Source: Minisyncoccota bacterium (GTDB lineage: Bacteria; Patescibacteriota; Minisyncoccia; Minisyncoccales; GWA2-38-27). From it: a stretch of 29,377 bases of DNA. Each line of letters starts with the position of its first letter. Position 1 is the first letter of the stretch. Location of the stretch: the NCBI GenBank assembly GCA_028717605.1, contig JAQUNM010000001.1, forward strand, positions 1-29,377. Direction: 5' to 3'. The translations under genes were made by a program, and so were the position numbers. Shown one piece after another: positions 13,231 through 22,002 of this stretch. The notes below the pieces were generated by a model. That model saw only the letters and a program-made list of their open reading frames with translations. It did not search any database and was not told the DNA's origin.

Positions 13231-14501
13231 AATTTAAAGGAAAAAAAGTATTAATTGCAGGATTGGGTTTAAATAAAGGGGGAGTTTCAGCTGCTAGATT
13301 TTTTTGTTCTCAGGGTTCATTAGTAACTGTTACAGATTTAAAAAATAAAGAATATTTAAAAGAATCATTAAATGATCTAAAAAAATATAAAATAAAGTAT
13401 ACTTTAGGTAGACACAAAATAAAAGATTTTTTAGAAAACGATTTGATAATAAAAAATCCTGCTATTCCCAATAATTCTTATTATTTAAATCTTGCTCGAA
13501 AAAAAGGAATACCTGTTGAAACAGATATTAATCTTTTTTTTAAACTAGCTAAAGGATATATTATTGGGGTTACTGGAACTAAGGGAAAAACTACTACTTG
13601 TTATTTGCTTTATGAATTTTTTAAAAAAAATAATGTTTTTTTAGCTGGAAACCTAGGTATTTCTCCTTTAGATTTCGTATTAAAATTAAACTCAAGAAGC
13701 ATTACCATATTAGAGCTTTCTAGTTTTGCCCTAGAGAATCTTAACTTTAGCCCTAATCTAGCTGTTATTACTAATATATATCCTGACCATTTAAATAGAT
13801 ATAAAAATATAAAAGAATATGTTAAGGCTAAAAAAAGAATATTTAAATTTCAAAAAAAGGAAGATTTATTGGTTTTAAATTATGATATTCCTTGTTTAAG
13901 AAATATCTCGGCTCATTATTTTTCAGAAACCAATAAAAAGGCTGATTGTTATTTAAAAAACAATAAAATATTCTTTAAGAATAAGTTTATTTGTGAAACG
14001 AATTTGTTAAATTCTTTACCAGCTGTATTGTCAGCTAAACTATTAAATGTTCCTAATTATAGAATTAAAGAAGCTATTTCTGGGTTTAAAGGAGTGCCTA
14101 ACCGTCAAGAGTTTATTGCTGAAAAAAAAGGAATAAAATATATTAACGATACAACAGCTACTATGCCTCAAGCAGTTCAAAAAGCAATACAAATTTTTTC
14201 TCCTATAATTCTAATAGCCGGAGGACAAGATAAGGGTTTAGATTATAAAGAATTATCTGAAGATATTAAAAAAAATGTTAAATTTTTAATCTTATTAAAA
14301 GGTACAGCTACTGATAAACTGAAAAAATATTTAAAAAATTATTATATCTTTTCTTGTATGGAAAAAGCAGTTAAAAAAGCTTCTTTACTAGCTAAGAAAG
14401 GGGATTATGTCGTGCTTTCGCCAGGAGCAGCTTCTTTTGGTCTATTTAAAAATGAATTTGACAGAGGAGAACAGTTTAAAAAGGCAGTTAAAAAAATATG
14501 A
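13227..14501 (+). CDS. murD: UDP-N-acetylmuramoylalanine--D-glutamate ligase
   Basis: MurD adds D-Glu to UDP-MurNAc-L-Ala. The start is the ATG at 13227 (MKFKGKKVLIAGLG), which begins the Rossmann fold directly; a longer frame from 13173 would only translate the mraY tail out of frame. The ATP loop is TGTKGKTTT (116-124). ELSSFALENL, TNIYPDHLNRY, INDTTATMPQA and AGGQDKGLDY follow the MurD order, the last being a strong MurD marker. The length, 424, is close to E. coli's 438. It is coupled to mraY and ftsW by 4-nt overlaps at both ends. Confidence 0.95.
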   Translation: MKFKGKKVLIAGLGLNKGGVSAARFFCSQGSLVTVTDLKNKEYLKESLNDLKKYKIKYTLGRHKIKDFLENDLIIKNPAIPNNSYYLNLARKKGIPVETDINLFFKLAKGYIIGVTGTKGKTTTCYLLYEFFKKNNVFLAGNLGISPLDFVLKLNSRSITILELSSFALENLNFSPNLAVITNIYPDHLNRYKNIKEYVKAKKRIFKFQKKEDLLVLNYDIPCLRNISAHYFSETNKKADCYLKNNKIFFKNKFICETNLLNSLPAVLSAKLLNVPNYRIKEAISGFKGVPNRQEFIAEKKGIKYINDTTATMPQAVQKAIQIFSPIILIAGGQDKGLDYKELSEDIKKNVKFLILLKGTATDKLKKYLKNYYIFSCMEKAVKKASLLAKKGDYVVLSPGAASFGLFKNEFDRGEQFKKAVKKI

Positions 14502-15562
14502 AAAAACTAGATTACGTCTTACTGTTTACTTCTTTGTTCTTATTGGGTTTTGGAATTTTAATCTTGAGCGGCGTTTCTGCCGTTTATTCTTTCCAAAAAT
14601 TTAATATAACTAATTATTATTTAAACAGACAATTAATAGCTATTGTAATAGGATTGATAATGGCTTTTTTTATTTATAAAATCCCTTTTTCTTTTTTGAA
14701 AAAAATAGCTTTTCCCTTATTTATTTTTTCTTTTTTTTTAATTTTTCTAACTATTATTCCTAATATTGGAACCCAAATAGGGGGAGCTAGAAGATGGATT
14801 AATTTAGGTTTTATTAGTTTCCAACCCATTGAACTATTAAAATTAACTTTTATCCTTTATTTAAGTATTTGGTTAACTAGCAAAAAAGAAAAAGTATTAA
14901 TTCCTTTTTTAATTATCCTTTCTTTTATTTCTTTAATCTTATACATCCAAAAAGATTTTAGTTCTTGTTTCATCATAATATCTACTGCTTTGGTAATATA
15001 TTTTATAACCAGAAAATCTTTTTTAGAAAATATAATAGTTTGGGCTATAATTGGTTTAGTTTTTTTTACTTTTTTATTGTCTGGCTTTAGAATAGATAGA
15101 TTTTTAAGCCATCAAGGTATTACTAATGATCCTATTGGCATTGGCTTTCAATCACTACAAGCGAAAATCACTATTGGTTCTGGTGGTTTTTGGGGAAAAG
15201 GTATAGGTTCTTCTAGCCAAAAACTTTATTTGCCTCACTCTATGTCAGATTCTATTTTTGCTATTATTGCTGAAGAGGGTGGTTTCTTTTTTAGTTTTTT
15301 AATTATTCTTTTATTTTTTATTTTCTTTTATCGGTCTATTTTTTTAGCAAAAAAGAATGGTAATAAAACATATCAACTTATCATAATAGGTATTAGTACT
15401 TGGTTTTTAACCCAGGCTTTAATTCATATTGGAGCAATGAGTGGTTTAATTCCTATTACTGGAATTCCCTTACCTTTAATAAGTTATGGTGGTTCACACA
15501 TTATGGTAGAATTAATGGCGCTTGGTTTAGTCTTTGGTATTTTAAAATCTTCAAAAAAATGA
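14498..15562 (+). CDS. ftsW: SEDS-family peptidoglycan glycosyltransferase FtsW
   Basis: This multi-pass membrane protein of 354 residues has about ten hydrophobic segments and matches the SEDS family that polymerises lipid II. Recognisable pieces are RRWINLGFISFQPIELLKL, the loop containing QKDFSS (the family Asp is kept; the usual form is QPDLGT), SMSDSIFAIIAEEGG and the C-terminal PLPLISYGGSHIM. Its position between murD and murG is the classical dcw position of ftsW and makes FtsW more likely than RodA. The division partner ftsQ lies later in the block; the matching class B transpeptidase (ftsI) is not in the window. Confidence 0.93.
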   Translation: MKKLDYVLLFTSLFLLGFGILILSGVSAVYSFQKFNITNYYLNRQLIAIVIGLIMAFFIYKIPFSFLKKIAFPLFIFSFFLIFLTIIPNIGTQIGGARRWINLGFISFQPIELLKLTFILYLSIWLTSKKEKVLIPFLIILSFISLILYIQKDFSSCFIIISTALVIYFITRKSFLENIIVWAIIGLVFFTFLLSGFRIDRFLSHQGITNDPIGIGFQSLQAKITIGSGGFWGKGIGSSSQKLYLPHSMSDSIFAIIAEEGGFFFSFLIILLFFIFFYRSIFLAKKNGNKTYQLIIIGISTWFLTQALIHIGAMSGLIPITGIPLPLISYGGSHIMVELMALGLVFGILKSSKK

Positions 15563-15568
15563 TATATT
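15560..15568 (+). promoter_or_regulatory. Leaderless extended -10 promoter of murG
   Basis: TG-A-TATATT (15560-15568) overlaps the ftsW stop codon and sits 6 nt before the murG ATG at 15575. No clear -35 and no Shine-Dalgarno is visible. The spacing puts +1 on the A of ATG. Confidence 0.55.
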
Positions 15569-15574
15569 AAAAAT

Positions 15575-16687
15575 ATGAAAATTGTTTTTACTGGTGGTGG
15601 AACAGCTGGTCATATATATCCTATAATAGCGATTATAAAAGAAATTAAAAAAAACAATCCCAATGTTTCTTTTTATTATATTGGGCCAAAGGATGATTTT
15701 GCTTTAACTGCCCTACAAGAAGAAAATGTTATTATTAAAATTATTTCTGCTGGAAAAATCAGAAGGTATTTGTCGTTTCAAAACATAATTGATATCTTGT
15801 ATAGAATCCCAAAAGGTTTTTTCCAGTCTTTTTATTATATTTATACCATTAACCCTGACCTAATTTTTAGCAAAGGAGGATATGGTTCTATCACTCCAGT
15901 AATTGCTTCTTGGATACTACAAACTCCTATATTTTTACACGAATCAGACTCAATCCCAGGTTTAGCCAATAGAGTAAACGGAAAATTAGCGCTGGTAATA
16001 TTTTTAGCTTTTGGAATTAAACAAATTTCTTTTTTTTCTCCCAATAAATTAATGGTAGTTGGTAATCCTATAAGATCAGAAATATTACAAGGAAACCTAG
16101 ATGAGGCTAAAAGAATATTTTCTCTTTCTGGAGAGAAACCAGTTATTCTAATTTTGGGTGGTTCTCAGGGAGCTCAGATAATTAACGAAACTATTCTTTT
16201 AATGATGCCTGACTTTTTAGAAAAATTTGAAGTTATTCATCAAACAGGAGAAAAAAATATTAAAGAAATAGAAAAAGAATCTAAAACAGTAATTCCTGAA
16301 AATTTACAGAAATATTACCATGCTCTTGGTTTTTTAGATAAAAATAAACTAAAACATGCTTATAAAGCATCAGATTTAATTATAGCTAGAGCTGGAGCAG
16401 GCACTATTTTTGAAATAGCAGAAATAGAAAAACCAAGTATCCTAATTCCCTTAAAAGGATCAGCCCAAAATCATCAAGTAAAAAATGCTTATGCTTTTGC
16501 TCAAGACGGAAAATCCATAGTTATTGAACAAGAAAATTTAAAGGCTCATTTTTTGCTAGAAAAAATAAAATATCTATTTTCTCAAAGGTCAATAATGGAA
16601 GAAATGAAAAAAAAATGTCGAAATTTTGCCAAGCCAAATGCAGCTAAAATAATAGCTGAATATATAATTAGTTATTTGGAACAATAA
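15575..16687 (+). CDS. murG: Lipid I N-acetylglucosaminyltransferase
   Basis: MurG transfers GlcNAc from UDP-GlcNAc to lipid I on the inner face of the membrane, giving lipid II. It is a GT-B fold enzyme. The N-terminal glycine loop with the catalytic base is TGGGTAGHIYP (His13). HESDSIPGLANR matches the acceptor-side signature (usual HEQNxxPGxxNR). GGSQGAQIIN starts the second domain, and ARAGAGTIFEIAEIEKPSIL with AQNHQVKNA forms the UDP-GlcNAc site. At 370 residues it is full length. Confidence 0.96.
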   Translation: MKIVFTGGGTAGHIYPIIAIIKEIKKNNPNVSFYYIGPKDDFALTALQEENVIIKIISAGKIRRYLSFQNIIDILYRIPKGFFQSFYYIYTINPDLIFSKGGYGSITPVIASWILQTPIFLHESDSIPGLANRVNGKLALVIFLAFGIKQISFFSPNKLMVVGNPIRSEILQGNLDEAKRIFSLSGEKPVILILGGSQGAQIINETILLMMPDFLEKFEVIHQTGEKNIKEIEKESKTVIPENLQKYYHALGFLDKNKLKHAYKASDLIIARAGAGTIFEIAEIEKPSILIPLKGSAQNHQVKNAYAFAQDGKSIVIEQENLKAHFLLEKIKYLFSQRSIMEEMKKKCRNFAKPNAAKIIAEYIISYLEQ

Positions 16688-16689
16688 AT

Positions 16690-17130
16690 ATGGATCATAA
16701 AAAAGATTTAAAAAAAATAGAGTTATTAATTAATCAACATTTATATACTATTTGTTCGGTGATTACCATTTTAGTAATGTTGATGTTTTTAGTTGAATTT
16801 TTCAGTAAAGGAATGTTTAATTTATACAAAATAGAACTTTTTTATTTAGGGGTTTTATTAATTTATTCTTTTCATAAAGAATTAATAAGATGTATCGGTT
16901 GTAAAAAACTTGATAAACAAGGTGAAAATTTTGTTTATATTTGGATAGTTTTAACTTTAAGTTTATATATAGTTAATTTTATTAGTCGAGACTTTTTCAC
17001 CATAACTGTATACAATGAACCATCTTTGGTTTTAAAAAATATTTCAATTTTAACTTTACAAATTTTAGCTATTTTTATAATTACCAGGGGTATAAAATTT
17101 ATAAAAATCTTTTTAGCAGAAAAAAAATAA
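16690..17130 (+). CDS. Small four-helix membrane protein of unknown function (146 aa)
   Basis: Four hydrophobic segments are visible: CSVITILVMLMFLVEFF, IELFYLGVLLIYSF, FVYIWIVLTLSLYIVNFI and ISILTLQILAIFIIT. The loop between the second and third holds a CIGC pair (HKELIRCIGCKKLDKQGENF). Both ends are basic and predicted cytoplasmic. I recognise no family. It lies 2 nt after murG and 6 nt before lysS on the same strand, so it is expressed with the cell-wall block. The paired Cys could bind metal or form a disulfide; neither is shown. Confidence 0.75.
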   Translation: MDHKKDLKKIELLINQHLYTICSVITILVMLMFLVEFFSKGMFNLYKIELFYLGVLLIYSFHKELIRCIGCKKLDKQGENFVYIWIVLTLSLYIVNFISRDFFTITVYNEPSLVLKNISILTLQILAIFIITRGIKFIKIFLAEKK

Positions 17131-17136
17131 AATATT

Positions 17137-18567
17137 ATGGCAACTATAGACGAAATAAGAAAAAATAGATTAAAAAAATTAGAAAAAATTGAATCAGCAT
17201 ATCCAGTTTTTTATAAAAGAACTCATACTTGTTTTGAAGCCTTAAAAAACAAAACAGGGCAAATTTATGTAACTGGAAGAATTATATCTTTAAGAGAACA
17301 CGGTTCTATAGTTTTTGTTCACATTAAAGACGAAACCGATAAACTTCAACTTGTTTTTAGGAAAAATAGTTTAGGAGAAAAAAGCTTTCAATATTTTTTA
17401 GATTATTTTGATATAGGTGATTTTGTTCAAGCTAAAGGCAAAATGTTTAAAACAAAAAAAGGAGAAAAAACGCTTGATGTTTTAGACTATAAAATTTTAG
17501 CTAAATCGCTCTTACCCTTACCAGAAAAATGGCACGGATTAGAAGATATTGAGCAAAGGTATAGAAAAAGATATTTAGATCTAATTTTCAATAATGAAGT
17601 TCAAGAAAAATTTAGAAAAAGATCAGAAATAATAAAAAATATAAGAAAATTTTTAGAAAATAAAGGGTTTTTAGAAGTAGAAACACCTATTTTACAGCCG
17701 CTTTATGGCGGAGCAACAGCTCGTCCTTTTAAAACTCATTTAAATGCCTTAAATATGGATTTATATTTAAGGATATCCCCAGAACTTTACTTAAAAAGAT
17801 TATTGGTAGGAGGGTTTGAAAAAGTTTTTGAGATAGGAAAATGTTTTAGAAATGAAGGCTTGGATAAAGAACATAATCCTGATTTTACTATGTTAGAATT
17901 TTATTGGGCTTATGCTGATTATAAGGATTTGATGAAATTGACAGAAGAAATGTTTAAAGTTTTATTAAAAAACATATTTAAAAAATTAGAGATTATTTAT
18001 AAAGATAATAAAATAAACTTTAAAACTCCTTGGACAAGAATTGAATTTGTAGATCTTTTCAAAAAATATACAAATATTAATTTAGATGAAATAAATGAAA
18101 GTGCTTTAGCTCAAAAAGCGAAAGAATTAGGAATTTCTGTTAAAAAAGGAGATTATAAGTTTGAAATTGCAGATAATATTTATAAAAAGTATTGTCGTCC
18201 TAAAATTATTCAACCAACTTTTGTTATTCATCATCCTGTCGAATCATCTCCTTTAGCTAAACAATTAGATTCTAAAAAATTAGCTAGATTTCAACTATTA
18301 GTAGGGGGGATGGAAATCATTAATGCTTTTTCGGAATTAAATAATCCTATAGAACAAAAAAGAAAGTTTCAAGAACAAGAAAAAGTTTTTAAAAAGGGAT
18401 TTGAAGAAGCTCAAAGACTAGACGAGGACTATATAGAAGCCTTAGAGTATGGAATGCCCTTGGCAGCTGGTTTTGGTATGGGTATTGATAGATTAGTTGT
18501 TTTACTTACTGATTCTAGTAATTTAAGAGAGGTGATTTTATTTCCAATAATGAAAAATAAAAAATAA
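17137..18567 (+). CDS. lysS: Lysyl-tRNA synthetase, class II
   Basis: This class II LysRS of 476 residues charges tRNA-Lys. The N-terminal OB anticodon domain (about 50-145) includes VTGRIISLREHGSIVFVHIK. The catalytic core has motif 1 around KGFLEVETPILQP, motif 2 FEIGKCFRNEGLDKEHNPDF with the MLEFYWAY continuation, and motif 3 GFGMGIDRLVVLL. PLYGGATARPF is typical of LysRS. All motifs are intact. A tRNA-Lys(TTT) gene lies at 29069. It sits in an aminoacyl-tRNA synthetase pair with serS (3-nt gap). Confidence 0.97.
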   Translation: MATIDEIRKNRLKKLEKIESAYPVFYKRTHTCFEALKNKTGQIYVTGRIISLREHGSIVFVHIKDETDKLQLVFRKNSLGEKSFQYFLDYFDIGDFVQAKGKMFKTKKGEKTLDVLDYKILAKSLLPLPEKWHGLEDIEQRYRKRYLDLIFNNEVQEKFRKRSEIIKNIRKFLENKGFLEVETPILQPLYGGATARPFKTHLNALNMDLYLRISPELYLKRLLVGGFEKVFEIGKCFRNEGLDKEHNPDFTMLEFYWAYADYKDLMKLTEEMFKVLLKNIFKKLEIIYKDNKINFKTPWTRIEFVDLFKKYTNINLDEINESALAQKAKELGISVKKGDYKFEIADNIYKKYCRPKIIQPTFVIHHPVESSPLAKQLDSKKLARFQLLVGGMEIINAFSELNNPIEQKRKFQEQEKVFKKGFEEAQRLDEDYIEALEYGMPLAAGFGMGIDRLVVLLTDSSNLREVILFPIMKNKK

Positions 18568-18570
18568 AAT

Positions 18571-19794
18571 ATGTTAGATATAAAATTTATTAGAGAAAAC
18601 AAAGAATTAATTAAAAAAGCTATTTTTCATAAAAATATTGACTTAGATTTAGAAAAATTGCTTTTATTAGATAGAAAAAGAAGAAACCTTATCCAAGAAG
18701 TTGAAAAATTAAAGTCAGAACAGAAAAAGACAAAAGATATTAAAAAAGCAAAAGGAATTAAAGAAAAAATTAAAAAATTATTACCAGAAAATCAAAAGAT
18801 TGAGAAAGAATACCAAGAATTAATGCTTTTGGTACCTAATCTTTATTCAGAAGACACACCAATAGGTAAGGATGAATCTTCTAATAAAGAAATTCTAAGG
18901 TGGGGGAAGATACCTGTTTTTGATTTTCCGATCAAAAATCACATAGAATTAGGTAAAAATTTAGACTTAATTGATTTAGAAAAAGGAACTAAAACAAGTG
19001 GTTTTAGAGGTTATTATTTGAAAAACGAATTAGCCCTTATTTCTATGGCTTTAATTTGGCACACTATTTCTGTTATGAGAAAGAAAGGATTCTCTTTTAT
19101 GATTCCTCCTACTATTTTAAAGGAATTTGCTTTAATAGGTAGTGGTCATTTTCCATTTGGACAAAAGGAGATATACAAAATAAATGAAAGCTCATATTTA
19201 GCTGGAACCTCAGAACCTTCTTTGTTGGCATATTTTTCAGATATGATTTTAGAAAATCTTCCAATAAAAGTTTTCGCTTTTTCTCAGTGTTACAGATCAG
19301 AGGCAGGAAGTTATGGAAAAGATACTAAGGGTTTATATAGAAAACACGAATTTATGAAAGTAGAACAAGTTGTTTTGTGCAAAAATAATCTAAAAGAATC
19401 TAATTATTGGTTAGAAGAAATGAGAAAGAATTCAGAAGAAATTTTACAAAGCCTAGAGCTTCCTTACAGAGTAATTCAAATCTGTACTGGAGATATGGGA
19501 GCTGGCAAATACAAAATGTATGACATTGAAACCTGGATGCCTTCTAGAAATTCTTATGGAGAAACCCATTCGGATTCTAATTTAACTGATTGGCAAGCAA
19601 GAAGACTAAATATTAAAGACAAAGATAAAAATTTTGTTTATACTTTAAACAACACAGTTATTGCCTTACCTAGAATATTAATTTCTATTTTAGAGAATTA
19701 TCAAGAAAAAGACGGCTCAATAAAAATACCAAAAGTTTTACAGACATATTTAGGTTTTAAAAAAATTAATGTTAAAAAAACAAATTCGAATTAA
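18571..19794 (+). CDS. serS: Seryl-tRNA synthetase
   Basis: The N-terminal long antiparallel coiled coil (about residues 25-105, Lys/Glu-rich), which clamps the long variable arm of tRNA-Ser, precedes a class II catalytic domain. Motif 2 is in CYRSEAGSYGKDTKGLYRKH then EFMKVEQV, and motif 3 is in NNTVIALPRILISILENYQ. ETHSDSNLTDWQARRL is the usual SerRS serine and ATP-site segment. At 407 residues it is close to the bacterial norm of about 420-430. Its 3' end overlaps the alpha/beta hydrolase start by 26 nt. Confidence 0.97.
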   Translation: MLDIKFIRENKELIKKAIFHKNIDLDLEKLLLLDRKRRNLIQEVEKLKSEQKKTKDIKKAKGIKEKIKKLLPENQKIEKEYQELMLLVPNLYSEDTPIGKDESSNKEILRWGKIPVFDFPIKNHIELGKNLDLIDLEKGTKTSGFRGYYLKNELALISMALIWHTISVMRKKGFSFMIPPTILKEFALIGSGHFPFGQKEIYKINESSYLAGTSEPSLLAYFSDMILENLPIKVFAFSQCYRSEAGSYGKDTKGLYRKHEFMKVEQVVLCKNNLKESNYWLEEMRKNSEEILQSLELPYRVIQICTGDMGAGKYKMYDIETWMPSRNSYGETHSDSNLTDWQARRLNIKDKDKNFVYTLNNTVIALPRILISILENYQEKDGSIKIPKVLQTYLGFKKINVKKTNSN

Positions 19795-20467
19795 AAACTT
19801 AAACATTAATTATAGGGTTTCTGGTCAAGGAAAACCTTTTTTAATTTTACATGGTTGGGGCTCTAACTCTGAAAAATGGGAAAAAGTAATTAATTTATTA
19901 TCTTTTAAATTCCAAGTATTTGCTCCTGACTTACCTGGTTTTGGAGAGTCAGAGGTAATGAAAGATCCTTGGCAGATTAAAGATTTTATTGATTTTTTAA
20001 AAGAATTTGTTGAAAAGCTAGATCTCAAAAATTTCTATCTTTTGGGTCATTCTTTTGGCGGATCATTGGCTTTAAAATATAATTCAGAATTTAAGGTTAA
20101 TAAATTATTTTTAGTGGCTCCTTCTTTAGTAAGAAAAAATACACTAAAAAAAAGAATATTCTCTTTAAAAATACCTTGTCCATTTTTTTGTAAAAAAATT
20201 ATCTATGCATTATTTTTAAAAAACACTGACTATCCTTTGTACAGGGGGGCAATGAAAGAAACCTTAAAAAACGTTTTAATAGATCTATCCCACTTAAAAC
20301 CCTTATCAGAAACAATTCTAATCTGGGGAAAAAAAGATAAAATTACTCCTTTTTCTAATTCTAAATTAATTAAAAAAGATGTTTTAGAAACTATTCCTCA
20401 AGCAGGTCATGCTATAGAGATAGATACACCTGATTTATTAGTAGAAAAAATATTAAATAATCTATGA
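19769..20467 (+). CDS. Alpha/beta-fold hydrolase
   Basis: A small alpha/beta hydrolase of 232 residues. The oxyanion-hole segment is ILHGWGSNSEKW (His29-Gly30), the nucleophile elbow GHSFGG (Ser95), the acid Asp190 in WGKKDKITP and the base His214 in QAGHAIEID. The triad is complete. No signal peptide is visible, so it is cytoplasmic. A short cap region (about 125-170) is basic and aromatic. The substrate is not deducible; ester or lipid hydrolysis is possible. It overlaps serS by 26 nt and murF by 4 nt, so its expression is tied to the murF, aminotransferase and FemX cassette, and it may act on a cell-wall or lipid intermediate. Confidence 0.88.
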   Translation: MLKKQIRIKNLNINYRVSGQGKPFLILHGWGSNSEKWEKVINLLSFKFQVFAPDLPGFGESEVMKDPWQIKDFIDFLKEFVEKLDLKNFYLLGHSFGGSLALKYNSEFKVNKLFLVAPSLVRKNTLKKRIFSLKIPCPFFCKKIIYALFLKNTDYPLYRGAMKETLKNVLIDLSHLKPLSETILIWGKKDKITPFSNSKLIKKDVLETIPQAGHAIEIDTPDLLVEKILNNL

Positions 20468-22002
20468 TTTATTTTTTAACCCTTTTTTGGTCTTTAAAGG
20501 AAATTCAATCAGCTTTATTTTATCTTCATTTGTGCCAACTAAAAGAATATCATTTAGGAAGGTTTTTAGTTCATTTTAAAACTAGTCAAGGAAAATCATT
20601 AATTTTAAATAAATTAATTTTATTAAAAATTATTATTCTTTTTTTTCTTTTAACAAACTTTTGGTCAGGCTTAGCAATTTTTCTCTTGTTTTTATTATAT
20701 CTAGTTGAATTTTTAAATATAGCTTTTAAAATCATTCAAGATAGATTAATAAAACCTGTTTTCACTAAAAAAGTTTTATTCTTAATTTTCGTTCTATTTT
20801 TAATTATTTTTTCTTATTTAATTGTTTTACTTTTATCTATAGAAAGAATATATTTACCCTTATTGATAGTAGACATTTTATCTCCTATATTGTTTCCTCT
20901 CTTAGTTTTTATTTTACAACCTTTAACTATTTTAGAAAGAAAGAGAATATTAGAAAAAGCCACTAAAAAAAGACAAAGCTGTAAAAATTTATTAGTAATT
21001 GGAATTACTGGTAGTTATGGGAAAACAACAACCAAAGAATTTCTAGCAATTATTTTGTCTCAAAAATTTAATGTTTTGAAAACCCAGAATCATAAAAACT
21101 CAGAAATGGGAATCTCTCAAACGATTTTAGAAGAATTAAATAATGATCACGAAATTTTTATTGGTGAAATGGCTGCTTATAATAAAGGGGGGATTAAATT
21201 ATTAGCTGATATTATTCATCCTAAAATAGGAATAATAACTGGTATAAACGAACAGCATTTAGCTCTTTTTGGTTCCATGGAAAATTTAATTCAAGCTGAA
21301 GGGGGGAAAGAATTATTAGAGTATGTTGATATTGCTTTCTTTAATGGTAATGATAAATTGTGTCAAAAAGTTTATGAAGAGACAAAAATTAAGAAAAAAT
21401 TATGCTCTATTAAAAAAGAGTCTGATTTTTGGATTTCCGATTATAAAACAGACTTAAATTATATTTATTGCACTATTGAAAACAAAGAATCGATTAATTT
21501 AAAAATAAAAGCACACGGCGTTCATAATCTTTCTAATTTATTATTAGCCATAGCTGTAGCAAGGTATTTAGATATGGATTGGGAAGAAATTAAAAAGGGT
21601 TGTTTAAAAATTGATCCAGAAATGACAGGTATAAAAACCTATAAAAGTAAACATGGTTTTTTAATTATTGATTCTTCTTATTCAGCTAATCCAACCGGAG
21701 TTTTAGCTGATTTAAAATATTTAAGTTTATATTCCGGAAAAAAGGTTATTGTTATGCCATGTTTAATAGAATTAGGATCAGCTAGCAAAAAAATACATGA
21801 AAAAATAGGAAGAAAAATAGACGAAGTTTGTGATTTGGCTATTATAACTACTCCAGATAATTTTAAAGATCTAAATTCAAAAAAAGCTATTTATGTTCAA
21901 AAACCAAATCAAATAATTAGTAAGTTAAAAAGTTTTTGTTCTGGAAAAGATACGGTTCTAATAGAGGGTAGGATTAAGAAAGAAATAATTAAAAAATTAT
22001 GA
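20464..22002 (+). CDS. murF: MurF-type ligase fused to an N-terminal membrane domain
   Basis: Residues 175-512 are a Mur ligase core: ATP loop TGSYGKTTT (182-190, Lys187), KNSEMGISQTIL (usual MurF NNxIGxPxTLL), IGEMAAY, GINEQHLALFG, the carbamylated-Lys region QAEGGKELLE, and IIDSSYSANP (usual DxYNANP). These point to MurF, which adds D-Ala-D-Ala, rather than MurE. The normal N-terminal UDP-MurNAc-binding domain (about 80-100 aa) is missing. In its place are about 170 residues with roughly four to five hydrophobic segments (about 50-66, 68-90, 103-125, 130-156) after a motif LCQLKEYHLGRF. I recall similar membrane-fused MurF in other Patescibacteria. It may act on a membrane-held substrate or be anchored near MraY and MurG. 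The ATG and stop overlap the neighbours by 4 nt each. Confidence 0.85.
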   Translation: MIYFLTLFWSLKEIQSALFYLHLCQLKEYHLGRFLVHFKTSQGKSLILNKLILLKIIILFFLLTNFWSGLAIFLLFLLYLVEFLNIAFKIIQDRLIKPVFTKKVLFLIFVLFLIIFSYLIVLLLSIERIYLPLLIVDILSPILFPLLVFILQPLTILERKRILEKATKKRQSCKNLLVIGITGSYGKTTTKEFLAIILSQKFNVLKTQNHKNSEMGISQTILEELNNDHEIFIGEMAAYNKGGIKLLADIIHPKIGIITGINEQHLALFGSMENLIQAEGGKELLEYVDIAFFNGNDKLCQKVYEETKIKKKLCSIKKESDFWISDYKTDLNYIYCTIENKESINLKIKAHGVHNLSNLLLAIAVARYLDMDWEEIKKGCLKIDPEMTGIKTYKSKHGFLIIDSSYSANPTGVLADLKYLSLYSGKKVIVMPCLIELGSASKKIHEKIGRKIDEVCDLAIITTPDNFKDLNSKKAIYVQKPNQIISKLKSFCSGKDTVLIEGRIKKEIIKKL

